From Ochotona curzoniae (taxonomy: Eukaryota > Chordata > Mammalia > Lagomorpha > Ochotonidae): a stretch of 64,000 bases of DNA. The stretch lies in assembly GCF_017591425.1 (NCBI RefSeq), contig NW_024466459.1:2728001-2792000 (forward strand). Reading direction: 5' to 3'. Positions 1-10,480 of the stretch are shown one piece after another; position 1 is the first letter of the stretch, and every line of letters starts with the position of its first letter. Both the position numbers and the translations under genes were made by a program. Under the pieces are notes generated by a model. The model had not been told where the DNA came from. It saw only the letters and a program-made list of their open reading frames with translations, and searched no databases.

Positions 1-738
1 CAGCAGCCTCCGCATGCGACTTACGGCTGGGGTCTGGGTTTTTCTAGATCAGGGCTGACTGTAAATTTTCACTTCTCCCCTAAGAACCACAGAGGAGACA
101 TTTCCAAATCGGCCACGGGAACCTCAAGCAATAAAAAGTTGGTGGTGCTGCCTTTCTGGCACAGTTGGCAAAGCTGTCCCCAGGGTGTGTGTGTCGGGGG
201 GGTGGGGAGTGGAGAGGTGGGACTCAAAGCATCAGAGGCCACATCCATGGCCTGGCATCTGTTCACTGGGCAGGGGTGTCTCCATTCCTCAGCAGCATCC
301 ACCCGAGGCCCCTACTGCCAGGGCACCACTCCTTGGTTCTGTCTTGGGAAATGGGTGTGCGACCCAGTTTTTCCCAGGCTGAGCTCTGGGCATCCTCCTG
401 GCCTTCACGTGTCCCACCCTGGCCCCTGCATCCAGCTGATCCGCTGGGCCTCCTTCTGCTACTCCTGGACAGTCAACAGCTCCAGGCTCCCCGCCTCAGC
501 TCAGCCCCTCGTGTCCCCCCCGGGATGACCGCCTCCAGAGGATTTCCAGCTCCTGGCCCTGGCTGTGGCCCTGAGGGAGGACTCCCAGCAGAGGAGGCCC
601 CGGTGGCTGCCTGCTGTGGTTAGGATCAAGTTATCACTCCAGCTGGGCAGCACAGGTCCTCTGGGACTGGCTCGGCTCCCATCGGGCACCCTGGCCTTCC
701 CTGCCCCTTCAGCATGGTGGGCTGTCTTCATCATAGTG

Positions 739-960
739 ACAACTCATGCCAGGCGCTGTCCTCGGGGCTTCTTGGGCACAGTTGGACACAGGCTTCGTGA
801 CAGACAAATGCCCGAGGTATGCGTGTGCAGGGCGGTGGGTATTATGTCTCCATTTTACAGATGGGAAAATGGAGGCTTACAGAAGCTGTGGGATGTGCCC
901 AATGTCTCAGATGAGCACAGAGAGGAGCAGCACTCAAATGCAGTGTATGATTCCCCCTAA
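739..960 (-). repeat. MIR-type SINE fragment
   Basis: The segment contains the recognisable 'ccattttacagatggga' core and the following 'ggaggctta' and 'gtgcccaatgtctcagat' wording of an ancient MIR read in reverse orientation. The left part carries 'gccaggcgctgtcc', also typical of old mammalian repeats. Ends are approximate. Confidence 0.6.
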
Positions 961-1097
961 CCTATTGGGCTACCACACACACTTGGCTCAGATGTCACCA
1001 CCGGCTGGGAGGTGTCTCTGAGCTTGATCGGGGAGCCAGTCTGAGATGTGATCTCCTTAACGAGCCCTGACCTAGAGGAATGATGGGGGTCTGACGG

Positions 1098-1395
1098 ATA
1101 TATATTTTAAAAGTTTTATACATTTATTTGAAAGGTAGACAGAGCTCTTCCACCTGCTATAATTCTTCAAATGCTCATGATGGCCAGGACCGGGCCAGGC
1201 TGAAACCAGGATTCCAGAACCTCATCTGGGTCTCCTGCATGAATGACAGGAACCTAAATTTTGAGCCATCACCCGCTGCCTTGCAGGCTGTGCACTCTTG
1301 GGCAGCTAGAAGAATGGCAAGCAGAGACAGGACCTGAACCCGGGCACTCCAAGGTGGAATGTGGGTATGTGCGTCACAGCGCCGATGCCTGACCC
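1098..1395 (-). repeat. C-SINE (lagomorph), reverse orientation
   Basis: It begins with an A/T-rich tail ('acatttatttgaaaggtaga'), continues with the reverse-complement SINE body (the 'ccaggctgaaaccaggattcc' block and 'gggtctcctgcatg') and ends near a degenerate tRNA-like head ('cacagcgccgatgcc'). It is well diverged, so it is an old copy. Confidence 0.75.
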
Positions 1396-2121
1396 CGGTG
1401 CAGCCTACAGTCTCTCTGGCTGCGTGTGGAGAGAGGACAGGTAGACCTGGCCGGAAGTGAGCTTGGGGTGGCAGAGACGAGAGAGGCCCTGGGAAGGCTA
1501 GGCTGGGCTGGGCTCGGCTGCGCAGGTGCAGCCAACTGGGCTGGGGAGAGTGCAAGGGAGCCCCCCGTGCTGCCACAGAGAAGAGCTTTGGTCTTGTGGT
1601 GGAGTGTTGGCCTTTGCTGCCTGGCTGAATGGACGCTGCTCTCAGATGGGAGATGAAATCACACATAACTACACCCCACATCCCACCTGCCAGGTTCCTA
1701 CCCACAGCCAGCCTCTGCTGAAGGGTTAGAGGGGAAAGAGGCCACAGTCAACCACGCTTGTAGGGTTATGAGTCTGAAGTCCCTGTCCCTCAGTGGGGAG
1801 GTCCCAGTGCTTCTCCCAGGCCTTTGCCCAAGCACCCTGGCATTCTATACCCTCAGCATCCAAGAAGAGTCAGAGGAGGGGAACATGCAGGCAAAGAGGG
1901 AGGAGGCAGCCAGGGCTGGAGGGCATCTGACAGACAGCCACGAGCCGACTCAGGCTTTAGGAGTGGGAGGGACAAAGTGGATTGTTCAGGTGAGTTGCAG
2001 AACCAGGGTCAGCCACAAAATCTGCCCCCTCTAGCCTCAACTCCCTGCCCCACTCTCCCCACCACCATCCCAGGTCTCGGCCCAGGGAGCTCACAGTCCT
2101 GCCCTGCAGCAGGCCCTGTGT

Positions 2122-2156
2122 GGGCAGATGCTCTGATGGGCAGATGCTCTGATGGG
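2122..2156. repeat. Two-copy 16-bp direct repeat
   Basis: The unit 'gggcagatgctctgat' occurs twice back to back and is followed by another 'ggg'. It is a small tandem duplication with no evident function. Confidence 0.8.
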
Positions 2157-2649
2157 TTGCCACATGGAGGGTGCTTCCAGTTACCGGGGACCGGTTAGGT
2201 TACTGCAAGGGTTTCAGCTTCTCTTGGCTTCCCAGGGGCCAGGCATGGGTCAGGGAAGGTGCAAATGCCACTCCCTTGGGCACTGCTTGGCACCAGGACC
2301 TCTTTCAAGCCCTAATCGGTGTATGTTGGTGATGGTGTTGGCGGGGGGACCTGGGCTGCAAGTACAAGGTGAGCATACTGCAGAGTGTGCTGCCTCTTGC
2401 CTGGTGAGGAAGCAGCACTGTGGGCTCCACGGGGGAGGGGTGCAAGCCTGGAGCCAGGAAGACCCCTGGGGACCTGGCTCAGCTTGCCTGCCCACTCTGA
2501 AGGACTTCTTCCAGGAAGACTGCCAAGGTTCAGACAACTTGGGCACTGGCAAAAACAGTGCTAGCTTTGGCACGTGTAGAGGGGCCAGGCACAAAGAGAA
2601 GAGTGCATTTCGCAAATGCTTCTTTTACAACCCCCACCCAGGGACTGAT

Positions 2650-2775
2650 AGTTGGGAGACCCCGATTTCACAGAAGAGGAACACGAGTAGAGAGAGGTTA
2701 GGTCATTTGTCAGGGAACACACAGCCGGCCAGACTGCGTACAAACCCAAGCCCCAGTGATGTGGTGGCTGGTTGG
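2650..2775 (-). repeat. MIR-type fragment
   Basis: The block 'gatttcacagaagaggaaca', the 'gagagaggttaggtcatttg' line and the following 'acacacagccggccagactg' match the conserved order of MIR in reverse orientation. Confidence 0.6.
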
Positions 2776-3054
2776 CTGATGCTGCGGCTTCCACAGGGGC
2801 TAGCTAGTGGAGGGGAGAGCCCTTTGCCTTTGTCCCTGGGGGGCTGAGGGTCAGGGCAGGTAAGCCAGAGAGATGGGCAGTTGCAGTCTTTGGGTTTTCT
2901 GTAAGAGTCTGTCTGGAGCTGTGTTCAAGTCGAGAAACTCTCCCGGGCCTGTCCACATTCTTGGAGTGGAGGGACCACCAAACAGCACTGTGGGCAGGAA
3001 AGGCTGCATGTGGGGCCAACAGAGAGCTTGCTTTAGGTCTGCGAGCCTGGGAGG

Positions 3055-3055
3055 A

Positions 3056-3109
<54 letters not shown>

Positions 3110-3120
3110 GTTAGAGAGAC
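3055..3120. repeat. Compound microsatellite (GT)n(GA)n
   Basis: About ten GT units pass directly into a slightly interrupted GA run. It is likely length-polymorphic. Confidence 0.95.
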
Positions 3121-3129
3121 AGATGGGTG

Positions 3130-3145
3130 GGACAGGGGGCAGCAG
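3130..3145 (+). promoter_or_regulatory. Weak CTCF-like motif
   Basis: 'ggacagggggcagcag' carries the AGGGGGCAG core of the CTCF site, but the left flank is poor. It lies in CACNG4 intron 1, directly after a microsatellite. Weaker than the sites at 43.4, 45.7 and 49.9 kb. Confidence 0.25.
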
Positions 3146-3689
3146 CTCCCGCCAAGAACCCCAAAATCCCTATAGAGGATATTATCATGCTGTGGGTATA
3201 AACGTTTGGAAAGTCCACAGGAGGATCTGGGCTGGCTCAAAAGACAGAGAGAAACTTGAGCAGGAGTTGGAGATGGGACCTGAGTAGTCCTGCCCATTTA
3301 GGGCAGCAAAAACCATCAGACAACCCTTCTGATGCAAGCACATCCAGCTTTGTCTCCTGGTAGCTCTCCTCCCCTCAGCTGCAAGCTGAGGAAGTGGGCA
3401 GAGCAGGAGACCTAGGGGCTACAGCAGACAGGGCGACACAGAGGGCACTTTGCTGTGCGCAGCCAGCAGAGGTCAGGGATGGTGAGGGGCAGGCAGGGCT
3501 GTGAGCTTTGCAAGGCCTGTGAGCTGCACCAGGAGGGACCCTGCACCTCGTGCGTGTCATGGGATAGCAGCCAAGTCCCCCATCCGGCCCACCTCACTGC
3601 ACACCTGTGGTGGCATCCAGAGCCAGCCCGGCCCTATCCTGACAAGCTCTTTGCCTGGGGAGTACCTGCCCTGCAGGTCTGTGCTGAGT

Positions 3690-3835
3690 CCTGGCCCATT
3701 CGCTGCCTCGTGGTCCCATTTTCCAGATGTGGAGACCTGTCCGCAGAGGGGTTAACTCACTGTCCAGAGCTGCACAGCTGCCTGACAAGACTGGGATTTG
3801 AATGTAAGATCAATGTGGCCCCTTTCCTCTAACCC
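3690..3835 (-). repeat. MIR-type fragment
   Basis: 'cccattttccagatgtggag', then a 'gttaactcactgtccagagc' line, 'tgcacagctg' and 'actgggatttgaatg' follow the MIR consensus order in reverse orientation. One of the better preserved MIRs here. Confidence 0.7.
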
Positions 3836-5103
3836 AGCCCGCTCCTGCTATCTTTTCAGCAGAGGCTGCTCTGGAACTCTCTATCAGGGGGAGTTGGGCT
3901 TCCTCCTGTGGTTATGCAGACTGTGACACTGCTCTCAGTCAAGTTCAGAGCTCTGTCTGTTCCAGCCCCCAGGGAGCTCAGGGACAAGCCTGTGGCCCTG
4001 TCTCCAGCAGCCACCCAGGCACCCAGCAGCAGCATCATATGCCAAATAGGACTCTGCCAGCAGAGTCCTGTTTCCCTCCCAATCTCTCACTGCTTTCACA
4101 GCTCCTCCTCTCCCTCCCTTCCTTTCTGTCTTGATTGGAAAAGAACGGCCAAAACAGAGTAATAGCATGTGATATGATGATTTCCGCCCCCCCCCCAGCT
4201 TTGAAAAGATTTTCCTGGGAAGAAATGAGCACACGAGGAAATAGTGAGTCAGGGCCGCGATCCCACTGAAAATCCAGCAGGTTCCTGACTGCAGTCTCGA
4301 AGGTCGGGCTGAGCCAGCGGCACCCCTGGCCACCTCCACCCTCACCGAGGATCGCTGTGCCCTCTGTCCCTCCTGGAAGGCCTCTTTTTCCCCAGGAACC
4401 TTTTGTGGGTCAGCTTCCTTGTGAGCTCTCCTGATGGCAGCCCTCTGTTCTTCTGGGTGGTTCCAAAGCCTTTATGGACCCTGTCCTGGGAGTGCAGTAC
4501 CCCCTCCATCCGTCCTGTCCACAGCTGAGCCTGTAGCTTTGCAAGTCTGACACTGACAGGTGCACAGGAAGTGAGTGCAGGTAACTGACTCGCATTCTGT
4601 GTTCATGTGCGTCAGGGGAAGGGGAGAGAAATGTCCCACTCAGCGACCCCAAGGCCCTTGCAGCCTCTGGAAAACCCTTCCTCTGGGGCCACAGCAGTTC
4701 ACCCAGGGAAGCTCAGAGCCAGGGCTCTCTAGAGGCACTTCCGGTTGCAAGTCACAGGTGTGGGAATGCTCTAGGTTGGGTGAGTGGTCAGAGGCCCCTT
4801 GGATCCTCGTCTCAGCACACTGCTGCGCCTTGTTGTCCCTGAGGCCCTGGAGCCAATGGCCCGAGACCCCAGTCTGCTCTGTGCACCCTGACTCTGGGCT
4901 GTCCAAGGAGCCTGGCACTGTGGGTTTACCTAAAGCCCTGCTGATTTCCTCCCATTCCCATGCCCTGCCCCCCTGTTCATACATGGAGCCCTCCATGTCA
5001 ACTGTGGCATTTGGAGACTCCTTGGTGGAGATGAAGCTGGATGGGCAGCAGGGCCCCGAAGATGGGGGTGACATTCTCCTAAAAGGAGGCAATGCAGCTA
5101 TTT

Positions 5104-5123
5104 ATCTCTCTCTCTCTCTCTCT
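5104..5123. repeat. (TC)n microsatellite
   Basis: Short pure CT dinucleotide run of about ten units. Confidence 0.9.
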
Positions 5124-6344
5124 GTTGTGAGTACATAGCAAGAAAGGGGGCCGTTCACAGGCCACGGGGAAGGCCTCACCAAGACCTAAGTGGGCCTCCC
5201 CCAGAACTGTGTTGTTTAAGCCATCGTTTTGTCCTACTTGTTGTGTCACACAGCTCTAGAACCCATCTGCCCCTTCCAAATCTGCATGAAAAACCAAGCC
5301 GATTCTCCATCACAGCTGGGTGGTAGCAGGCACACCTCCTTCCTACCCCCCTGCCCCATCACTTAGGAGCTCAGCTCCATTCACTGTACAGATGACCAAC
5401 TCCCACCGTGGGCAGATGCTCGTCCTCTTGAGAGTCCTTCAGGAAGGCCTTGCCCAGGTGCCGGCTGTGGGACATCAGAAGGGCTGTGTGGTGGTGGGAA
5501 GTTGCTGGTGGCATTTGGCACAGTGGGAGTGAGTATGCCCCTTCGTCCGTGGTCACCCACCTATGCCCCACTGGAAGGCTGCATGTCCTTATTGCAAGAG
5601 GAAAGCCAGACAGACCTAGGAAAAGTCCCCAGCCTTGAGCCTGGCCCAGGGTGGTGCATGAACGCTGTGATTTGCAACAAGCCTCTCATAACAGTGCCAT
5701 GTCTGGAGCATGGTTGAAGGGCCAGCTCCTCAGAGTGCCATCCAGGGCTGGCCCAAGCTCTCCTTGGTGCCACCGTGTGAGTAAAGGTTGGGTACACTCA
5801 TGGGAAGGTGAACATTCATTGAGCTAAGGTTCTAGAAGCTTCTGTGTACCTTCCCTCATTAGTGCCCAGCACAGAGCCAACACCAAGCAGGCAGACAGCA
5901 CTGTGGGTGTGCAGGGGACAAGGGAGCAGAGGCCTGTGACCAAAAACTCGCTGGACTTCACTGAGACCATGCGTTCTGGGTCCAGGGCTGCCTTGATGGG
6001 CAGTGCAGGGAGAGCCTGTGGGTGTGGCCGCTAGCCGTGGCCCTTGCATTCACAGTCTCTTCTCCCCTCCACGTGGCCACAGGATCTTCTGCCCTGGCCA
6101 GAAGCACAAGCTCTGAGATGTATAGGTCCTCCATGGGCCTGATTTCCAAACACATTGATTGGAGAGGGATAGAGGTTGATGTGCTAATCCCTTTGGTCAT
6201 AAAAGATTTATTCCCTCTCTCGGTCCCTAGCACCTGACAGCAGTGGGGACAAGCTAGCCCAGCACTTGCAAGAAGATGGAGACAAGGCAGAGACACAAGG
6301 CTGAGAGACAGCAATGGAGAGAGACTCAAGACAGAATCAGAGAA

Positions 6345-6592
6345 GGTGGGCGTCTGGCACTGCAGTGAAGACACCACGTGGTACTCCCACGAGCCACGCC
6401 AGTCTCCACTTCCGATTCTGGCTTCCCACTACTGCGCCTCCTGGAAGGTGGCAGTGAAGACTCAAACCACTGGGTTCCTGCCTGCCGCATGGGAGTCCCG
6501 GATGGAGCGCCTGGTTCCCAGCTGTTGCAGGTGTTAGACGAGTCAGCCAGTGCATAGAGGAGCTCTCTTGATCCTTCTACCCCTTTTCCTTT

Positions 6593-6594
<2 letters not shown>
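6345..6594 (+). repeat. C-SINE, forward orientation
   Basis: The head 'tctggcactgcagtgaagac' and a degenerate B-box-like region are followed by the body ('cctgccgcatgggagtcccg', 'cctggttcccagctgttgca') and a T/C-rich 3' part ending in 'cctttcaaa'. The A-rich tail has become the adjoining (CA)n microsatellite, a common fate of SINE tails. Confidence 0.75.

Positions 6595-6635
<41 letters not shown>
6595..6635. repeat. (CA)n microsatellite
   Basis: A pure run of about 20 CA units directly follows the 3' end of the forward C-SINE and probably grew from its tail. Confidence 0.97.
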
Positions 6636-6638
<3 letters not shown>

Positions 6639-7756
6639 CAGAACAGAAACAAGAAGAGTGGGGTGTGCAGTTCATATGTCAGTCTGGGATAGCCAAGGAC
6701 CCGCTTCTATTTTTAATGGCAACCCAGGAGCCATTTCTAAAAGGAAAGGATGACAGTGGGACGAGCTGTGTGATGAGACAAAGTCTCAAATCGGGTTGGG
6801 CTGCTCCCTGCCTTGCATGCTTCTGGGCAAGCCTCAAATCTCTGAGCTTTGTTCCCTCAAGTGCAGATCAGGGTGAAGACAGCACCCTCGCGTGGTGGTC
6901 GCGAGCCTGCCACGGGGCCGTGTGCACAAAGTGCAAAGCTCACAGCCTGTGGAGACTCTGCTTTGGGACATGGGGGTGGACCAGGCGGGTGTGAGGTGGC
7001 CCTGGTGAATCGGGGAGCAGCCACATTCTGCATGCAGCCTGCTATACTGCTCAGACACCTTAAGTACACAGAGCAGGTTGTGCTCTAGCAGCCCAGCTGC
7101 CTCATTGACGGGAAATAACCAGGAGAGAGATTCAGCTGTTTGCCAGTTGCCGTAAGTCCTCACAGTTCCACACCTCCACCCAGAACTCTTTCAGCTGCCT
7201 GCTGTACTGATTCTGTTTTGCCTCTGAGATTTGAGCTTGCCCTCCTACTTTTTGGCATTTCAGTTTGGATACAATACTTTACTATAGAACAGGTATAAAT
7301 AACGTGTTTTATACCCAAAAGCCAACACGGAGGTAATCCCATTCCTCAGGGCTCCCAGGGAGCAGCTTGGGGTTCCTGTGCCATCTGGGTTTCAGGCCTG
7401 ACCACTAGCTGGCAGGTACAAGCATCACCCAGCCATGGGCTGTCAGCCTTCATGATGTTGCATCTGCCCTAAGATGGACTGGCCCTTCCCAGAGCTTCTG
7501 TCTAGCGTGAGGGACTGTGTTTTAGCCACAGCGGTTCTTCCAGCCCTGGGAGCCAGCAGAAGTCCTGGTCTTTTGGCTGGGGTCTGGCTGGCTCTGAGAA
7601 CCCCTCGGTTTCGGGTCAGAGGCAGGCTCTCATTCTTTCAGGGAGGTCCCATAGCTAGCTCCATGAGCCAGCTGCCCACATCGGCTTGGGGCTCACTTGA
7701 CGAACGGCAAGTGCAAATGGCTCGAGGCGGCTGGCAAGATGCTAAGTGCAGCATCA

Positions 7757-7770
7757 ATCCTAATTAGGAT
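7757..7770. promoter_or_regulatory. 14-bp homeodomain-type palindrome
   Basis: 'atcctaattaggat' is a perfect inverted repeat with a central TAATTA core. A second homeodomain-like site ('gaattaataaa') follows within 10 bp. It lies in CACNG4 intron 1, about 2 kb downstream of exon 1. A dimeric homeodomain site is an inference from the symmetry. Confidence 0.35.
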
Positions 7771-9121
7771 GAGGAATTAATAAAGGAGGCATTCGAGTCA
7801 CTCCGTGAAAGCCAGCCTTGCCAGCGTGAAGTTCATTCCAATTTCCGCTGGGAAACTAGAAGGAGATGGGGGAGCCTCACGTGAGCCTTGGGGGTGGGGT
7901 GGGGGGCACCCGTGGCATGTCTCACTCACTGTGCCACGCACACAGGACCTGGAGGAGCCTGTGACACAGGACAAGGCATGGCAGCTAGGTTGGCACCTAG
8001 CTCAGGTGATCTGGCAGGTGGCACTGTGGGTGCCTTCTCCAGGGGAGAGGAGTGGGTGTCTGTGATCTGAGCAAGCGCATGCCCCAAATGATGTTTCTTA
8101 AAAGCCAAGAGGAGGGGGTGACGTGGGCCCACCAGCTCCCTTTGTGTGGCTGTCTTCCTGAAGAGCTGACTGCATGATTTTGTTACCTGAGGCCTGTTTG
8201 GCCCTGGCATTAAGCTTCATGCCCACAAAGGGCATGGTAGCATGCTTTGGGTTGGGGCACAAGGTTAGAGGTGGGCAGGATTCCCCGGGAGCGTAGCCAT
8301 GGTCTGGAGCAGGGAGGTGGGGGGGCAGGAAGGGGGTAAGGGACAAGTCCCCCATCATTCTGCAGCCCCAGACTCATAAAGTGTCCCTTCAGAGGCCTCC
8401 AAAGGCACTGGCTCAGAAGCAATTGCAGGGCTTGGAGCTGCAGTGAGGGCACAGTGGACTGGGGACCCGGCCCAGCCCAGAGCTGAGTTCACACACAGGA
8501 CAGGACACAGCAAAGCATGGGCAAGTCCAGCTGGGACAAGCAAGGAATGCTCCCTTAGCTCCCCACGCCGCGCCCAAGGCTAGCAGGCCCTATCTGACCT
8601 GGACTACACGGCCACTCCCCAGCCACCTGTTAGCACAACTTCTGCAGCAGGGCATGGGGGCCCCTCACACCACGGAGAGAGGTTTGCAGCATCTGGGGGA
8701 GACCTTGGACGGCCCCCACCGCGATACCTTCCAATCTTAGCACACCCACTAGGCGACCTCCTCTGGGTGTCGCCGCCCAAGGTCCGGGCGACCACGCCCC
8801 TCCCAACGTGCCGACTGTTGCCAAGCACCCCAGGCTCCCTGACCCCAAGCCGCGACTGACAGCTCGCTGCCTCCACTTAGGGCAAGATTCGGTGTGGCTC
8901 CCCTCACCTTCCCACCGCGCGGGGGTGGGGGGAGGAGGGGGAGGAGGCAAGCGTCGGTCTGGGGAGAAGGCACCCAGCTCCCCCAGACCCGCTCCTCGCC
9001 CCCGCCCTCGCCCCCACCCTTGGTCCGGGCCTGGAGCGCGCGCTTTGCGGCCCCGGCGCTCCCCGCCCCCGACCGGCCCCGCCCCAGGATAGCCAGTTCC
9101 CATAGCAATCGCACAGACACC

Positions 9122-9136
9122 GGTTGCCAAGCAACC
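9122..9136. promoter_or_regulatory. X-box (RFX-type) motif
   Basis: 'ggttgccaagcaacc' fits the RFX X-box consensus GTNRCC(N0-3)RGYAAC with both half-sites intact. A further half-site-like 'ccatagcaatcg' lies about 15 bp upstream on the plus strand. It sits inside the CpG island, about 450 bp into CACNG4 intron 1. RFX factors act on ciliary and neuronal genes; binding here is inferred from the motif alone. Confidence 0.55.
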
Positions 9137-9506
9137 CCTCCCCCTCCTCCTTCCCCTCCTCGCGCGTCCGCTCCCCAACCCCCCCAACCCCCAGGCCTCC
9201 TCCCGCTTCCACGCCAACCTCCACCTCCCCTGGGGGCGGTGGCGCGGCCCCCGGGGACCACTTGGATCCCGGGATGCGGGCGCACGCGAGTTTTCCGTGT
9301 GTTTCATTGTGGCAGTGCGCGAGGGGGGTGTGCGCGTGCGAGCCGAGAGTTTGCGGGATCGGTGTGTCGGGCAGGTCCCCATCAGGAGGGGACCCAGGCT
9401 AGTGCACTGCTTGGCCGCGAGGGTCCCCGCCCGTCCGCCCCGATTCCTTTGTGTCTCGTGCGGAACCGGCGCCGCGCCCACCCCTCCCCCGGCCCGCGCC
9501 CAGGCA

Positions 9507-9526
9507 GTGCACGCGCGCGTGTGTGC
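9507..9526. other. Z-DNA-prone alternating purine/pyrimidine tract
   Basis: Twenty consecutive bases alternate purine and pyrimidine with a central CGCGCG, followed by further GT runs to about 9540. This composition favours left-handed DNA under negative supercoiling. It starts about 60 bp into CACNG4 intron 1. Confidence 0.6.
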
Positions 9527-9586
9527 TCGTGTGTGTGCGGGGCGAGGGGTAGGGGGAGGTGCGCGCTGGGGGGAGGGGGCCGGTAC

Positions 9587-9806
9587 CTTCGATGCAGCAC
9601 ACCCGCCACAGCCCCGAGTGGGTGAGGTCGCCGCGCGCGCGGCGGGGCGGGGGCCCGTCGTCCATGGTCAGGTTGGTGCCGTTGCAGATGTGCGCGCTGG
9701 AGTAGAGCCAGTAGTCGGTCCCGATGGCGATGGCCATGAGCGAGAAGGCGGCGAAGGCTCCGGCCGTGGTCAGCAGCAGCTGCAGCCCGCGGTCGCATCG
9801 CACCAT
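9587..9806 (-). CDS. CACNG4: CACNG4 coding exon 1 (TARP gamma-4, N-terminus)
   Basis: This exon encodes residues 1-73 plus one base of codon 74 of the voltage-dependent calcium channel gamma-4 subunit, a type I TARP that traffics AMPA receptors to synapses and slows their gating. The start ATG (9806-9804) has a near-ideal Kozak context (ACC before, G after). The peptide begins MVRCDRGLQ, followed by the first membrane segment (about residues 10-30) and the TDYWLY motif. The first extracellular loop carries two N-glycosylation sequons (Asn42 NGT, Asn45 NLT) and the family signature GLWRVCC (residues 65-71). The exon ends at a clean GAAG|GTACCG donor in phase 1. The [23 protein letters not shown] stretch is what separates gamma-4 from gamma-2, -3 and -8. 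Remaining exons are off the left edge. No disabling change is seen. Confidence 0.95.
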
Positions 9807-9820
9807 GGTGGGCGCCTCAT
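9770..9820 (-). other. Upstream ORF overlapping the CACNG4 start
   Basis: An ATG at 9820-9818, 14 bases before the main start and in another frame, opens a 16-codon ORF ending in TGA at 9772-9770, inside the CACNG4 coding region. Its -3 base is A and its +4 base is A, a moderate initiation context. If the transcript starts upstream of 9820, scanning ribosomes would meet this ATG first, so it could damp CACNG4 translation. Regulatory effect is inferred. Confidence 0.55.
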
Positions 9821-10480
9821 AGTCCGCCGCCCGCCGGCCCGGCCCGCCGCGCCCGCCCGCCCTCCTCCTTCTCCTGCTTTTCCTCCTCCTCCTCCTCCTC
9901 GTCGGTCTGCGCGCTGCTCCGGGGGCTCCCGGGCCGGGGGTGGCGCGGCGCCGCGCTGCGAGCTTCGACCCCGCGCCCCGGGCGTGTGCCTGCGCTCCGG
10001 GGCTCAAACTCCGAGGCGCCGCGGCAAGTGCGGGCCGCCGGGCGGGCTGGCGGCGGCGGCGGCCGGGGACTCCTCCCTCTCGGTCCGCGCCTCCTCCCGC
10101 GCCCTCCGCGCCGCCGCCGCGCTCCGGGCCCGCGCCCCGCTCCTCTCGGCGCCGCCCCTCGCGCCGCGGCCCCCGCCCGGCTCGGCGCTCCCCTCCTCTC
10201 CCCGCTCCCCGCAAGCCAGCCGGGCTGGACTCTCCCCTCCCCTGCCGCGGCCGTTCCCTCCCCGGGCTCGCGCGCGCTCTCTGCCTCTCCCCCGGTTCAT
10301 TCACATTATTAGAGCTAAGGAGGCCTGGGGAAACGGCTTTCCCCCTGGAGGAACCGGACGGAAGCGGCGTCCGCAGCCGCCTCCCACCCAACCTAGCACA
10401 CTCTATAACTCCCATTTGCACGACCCTGGGGGCCCTTTCACACGTGGAGTGGTGCGCGTGTGTGCGCGTGTGTGTGGATG
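9807..10480 (-). promoter_or_regulatory. CACNG4: CACNG4 5' leader and core promoter region
   Basis: This GC-rich sequence lies directly upstream of the CACNG4 start and has GC boxes but no TATA element. The transcription start cannot be placed from sequence alone. The frame of the coding exon stays open for about 205 codons upstream of the annotated ATG; this follows from base composition and is not taken as coding. Confidence 0.6.
9861..9900. repeat. Polypurine/polypyrimidine tract, (CCT)n-like
   Basis: The plus strand is an almost pure C/T run with CCT/CTC repeats (GGA/GAG on the gene strand), just upstream of the CACNG4 start. It is either 5' UTR or core promoter. Such mirror-like purine tracts can form triplexes and bind GAGA/MAZ-type factors. 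Confidence 0.7.

Larger units (their letters stand above)
1..9586 (-). other. CACNG4: CACNG4 intron 1, 5' portion
   Basis: This is the start of intron 1 of the gamma-4 gene, reading leftward from the GT donor at 9586-9585 and continuing past the window edge. No other coding exon of CACNG4 is visible, which fits the very long first intron typical of type I TARP genes. It holds MIR fragments, one minus-strand C-SINE (1.1 kb), one plus-strand C-SINE ending in (CA)n (6.3-6.6 kb), a GT/GA microsatellite at 3.1 kb and an AT-rich palindrome at 7.76 kb. The stretches 1-738, 1396-2121, 3836-5103, 5124-6344 and 6636-7740 show nothing I can name. The part from 8.74 kb onward is CpG island. Confidence 0.85.
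8740..10480. promoter_or_regulatory. CACNG4: CpG island spanning CACNG4 exon 1
   Basis: The segment is very GC-rich with dense CpG dinucleotides, in sharp contrast to its CpG-depleted surroundings, and is centred on the first coding exon. It has repeated GC-box (Sp1-type) cores, for example near 9060-9086, 9640-9656, 9843-9863 and 10171. I see no convincing TATA box. This is the usual promoter architecture of a neuronal TARP gene. Several long open frames run through it on both strands, which is expected where stop codons are scarce. Confidence 0.9.

Noticed and set aside
9399..10421. 340-codon minus-strand frame containing the CACNG4 start
   Set aside because: Only the part from the ATG at 9806 to the donor at 9587 is coding. 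The upstream part is GC-rich leader and the downstream part is intron.
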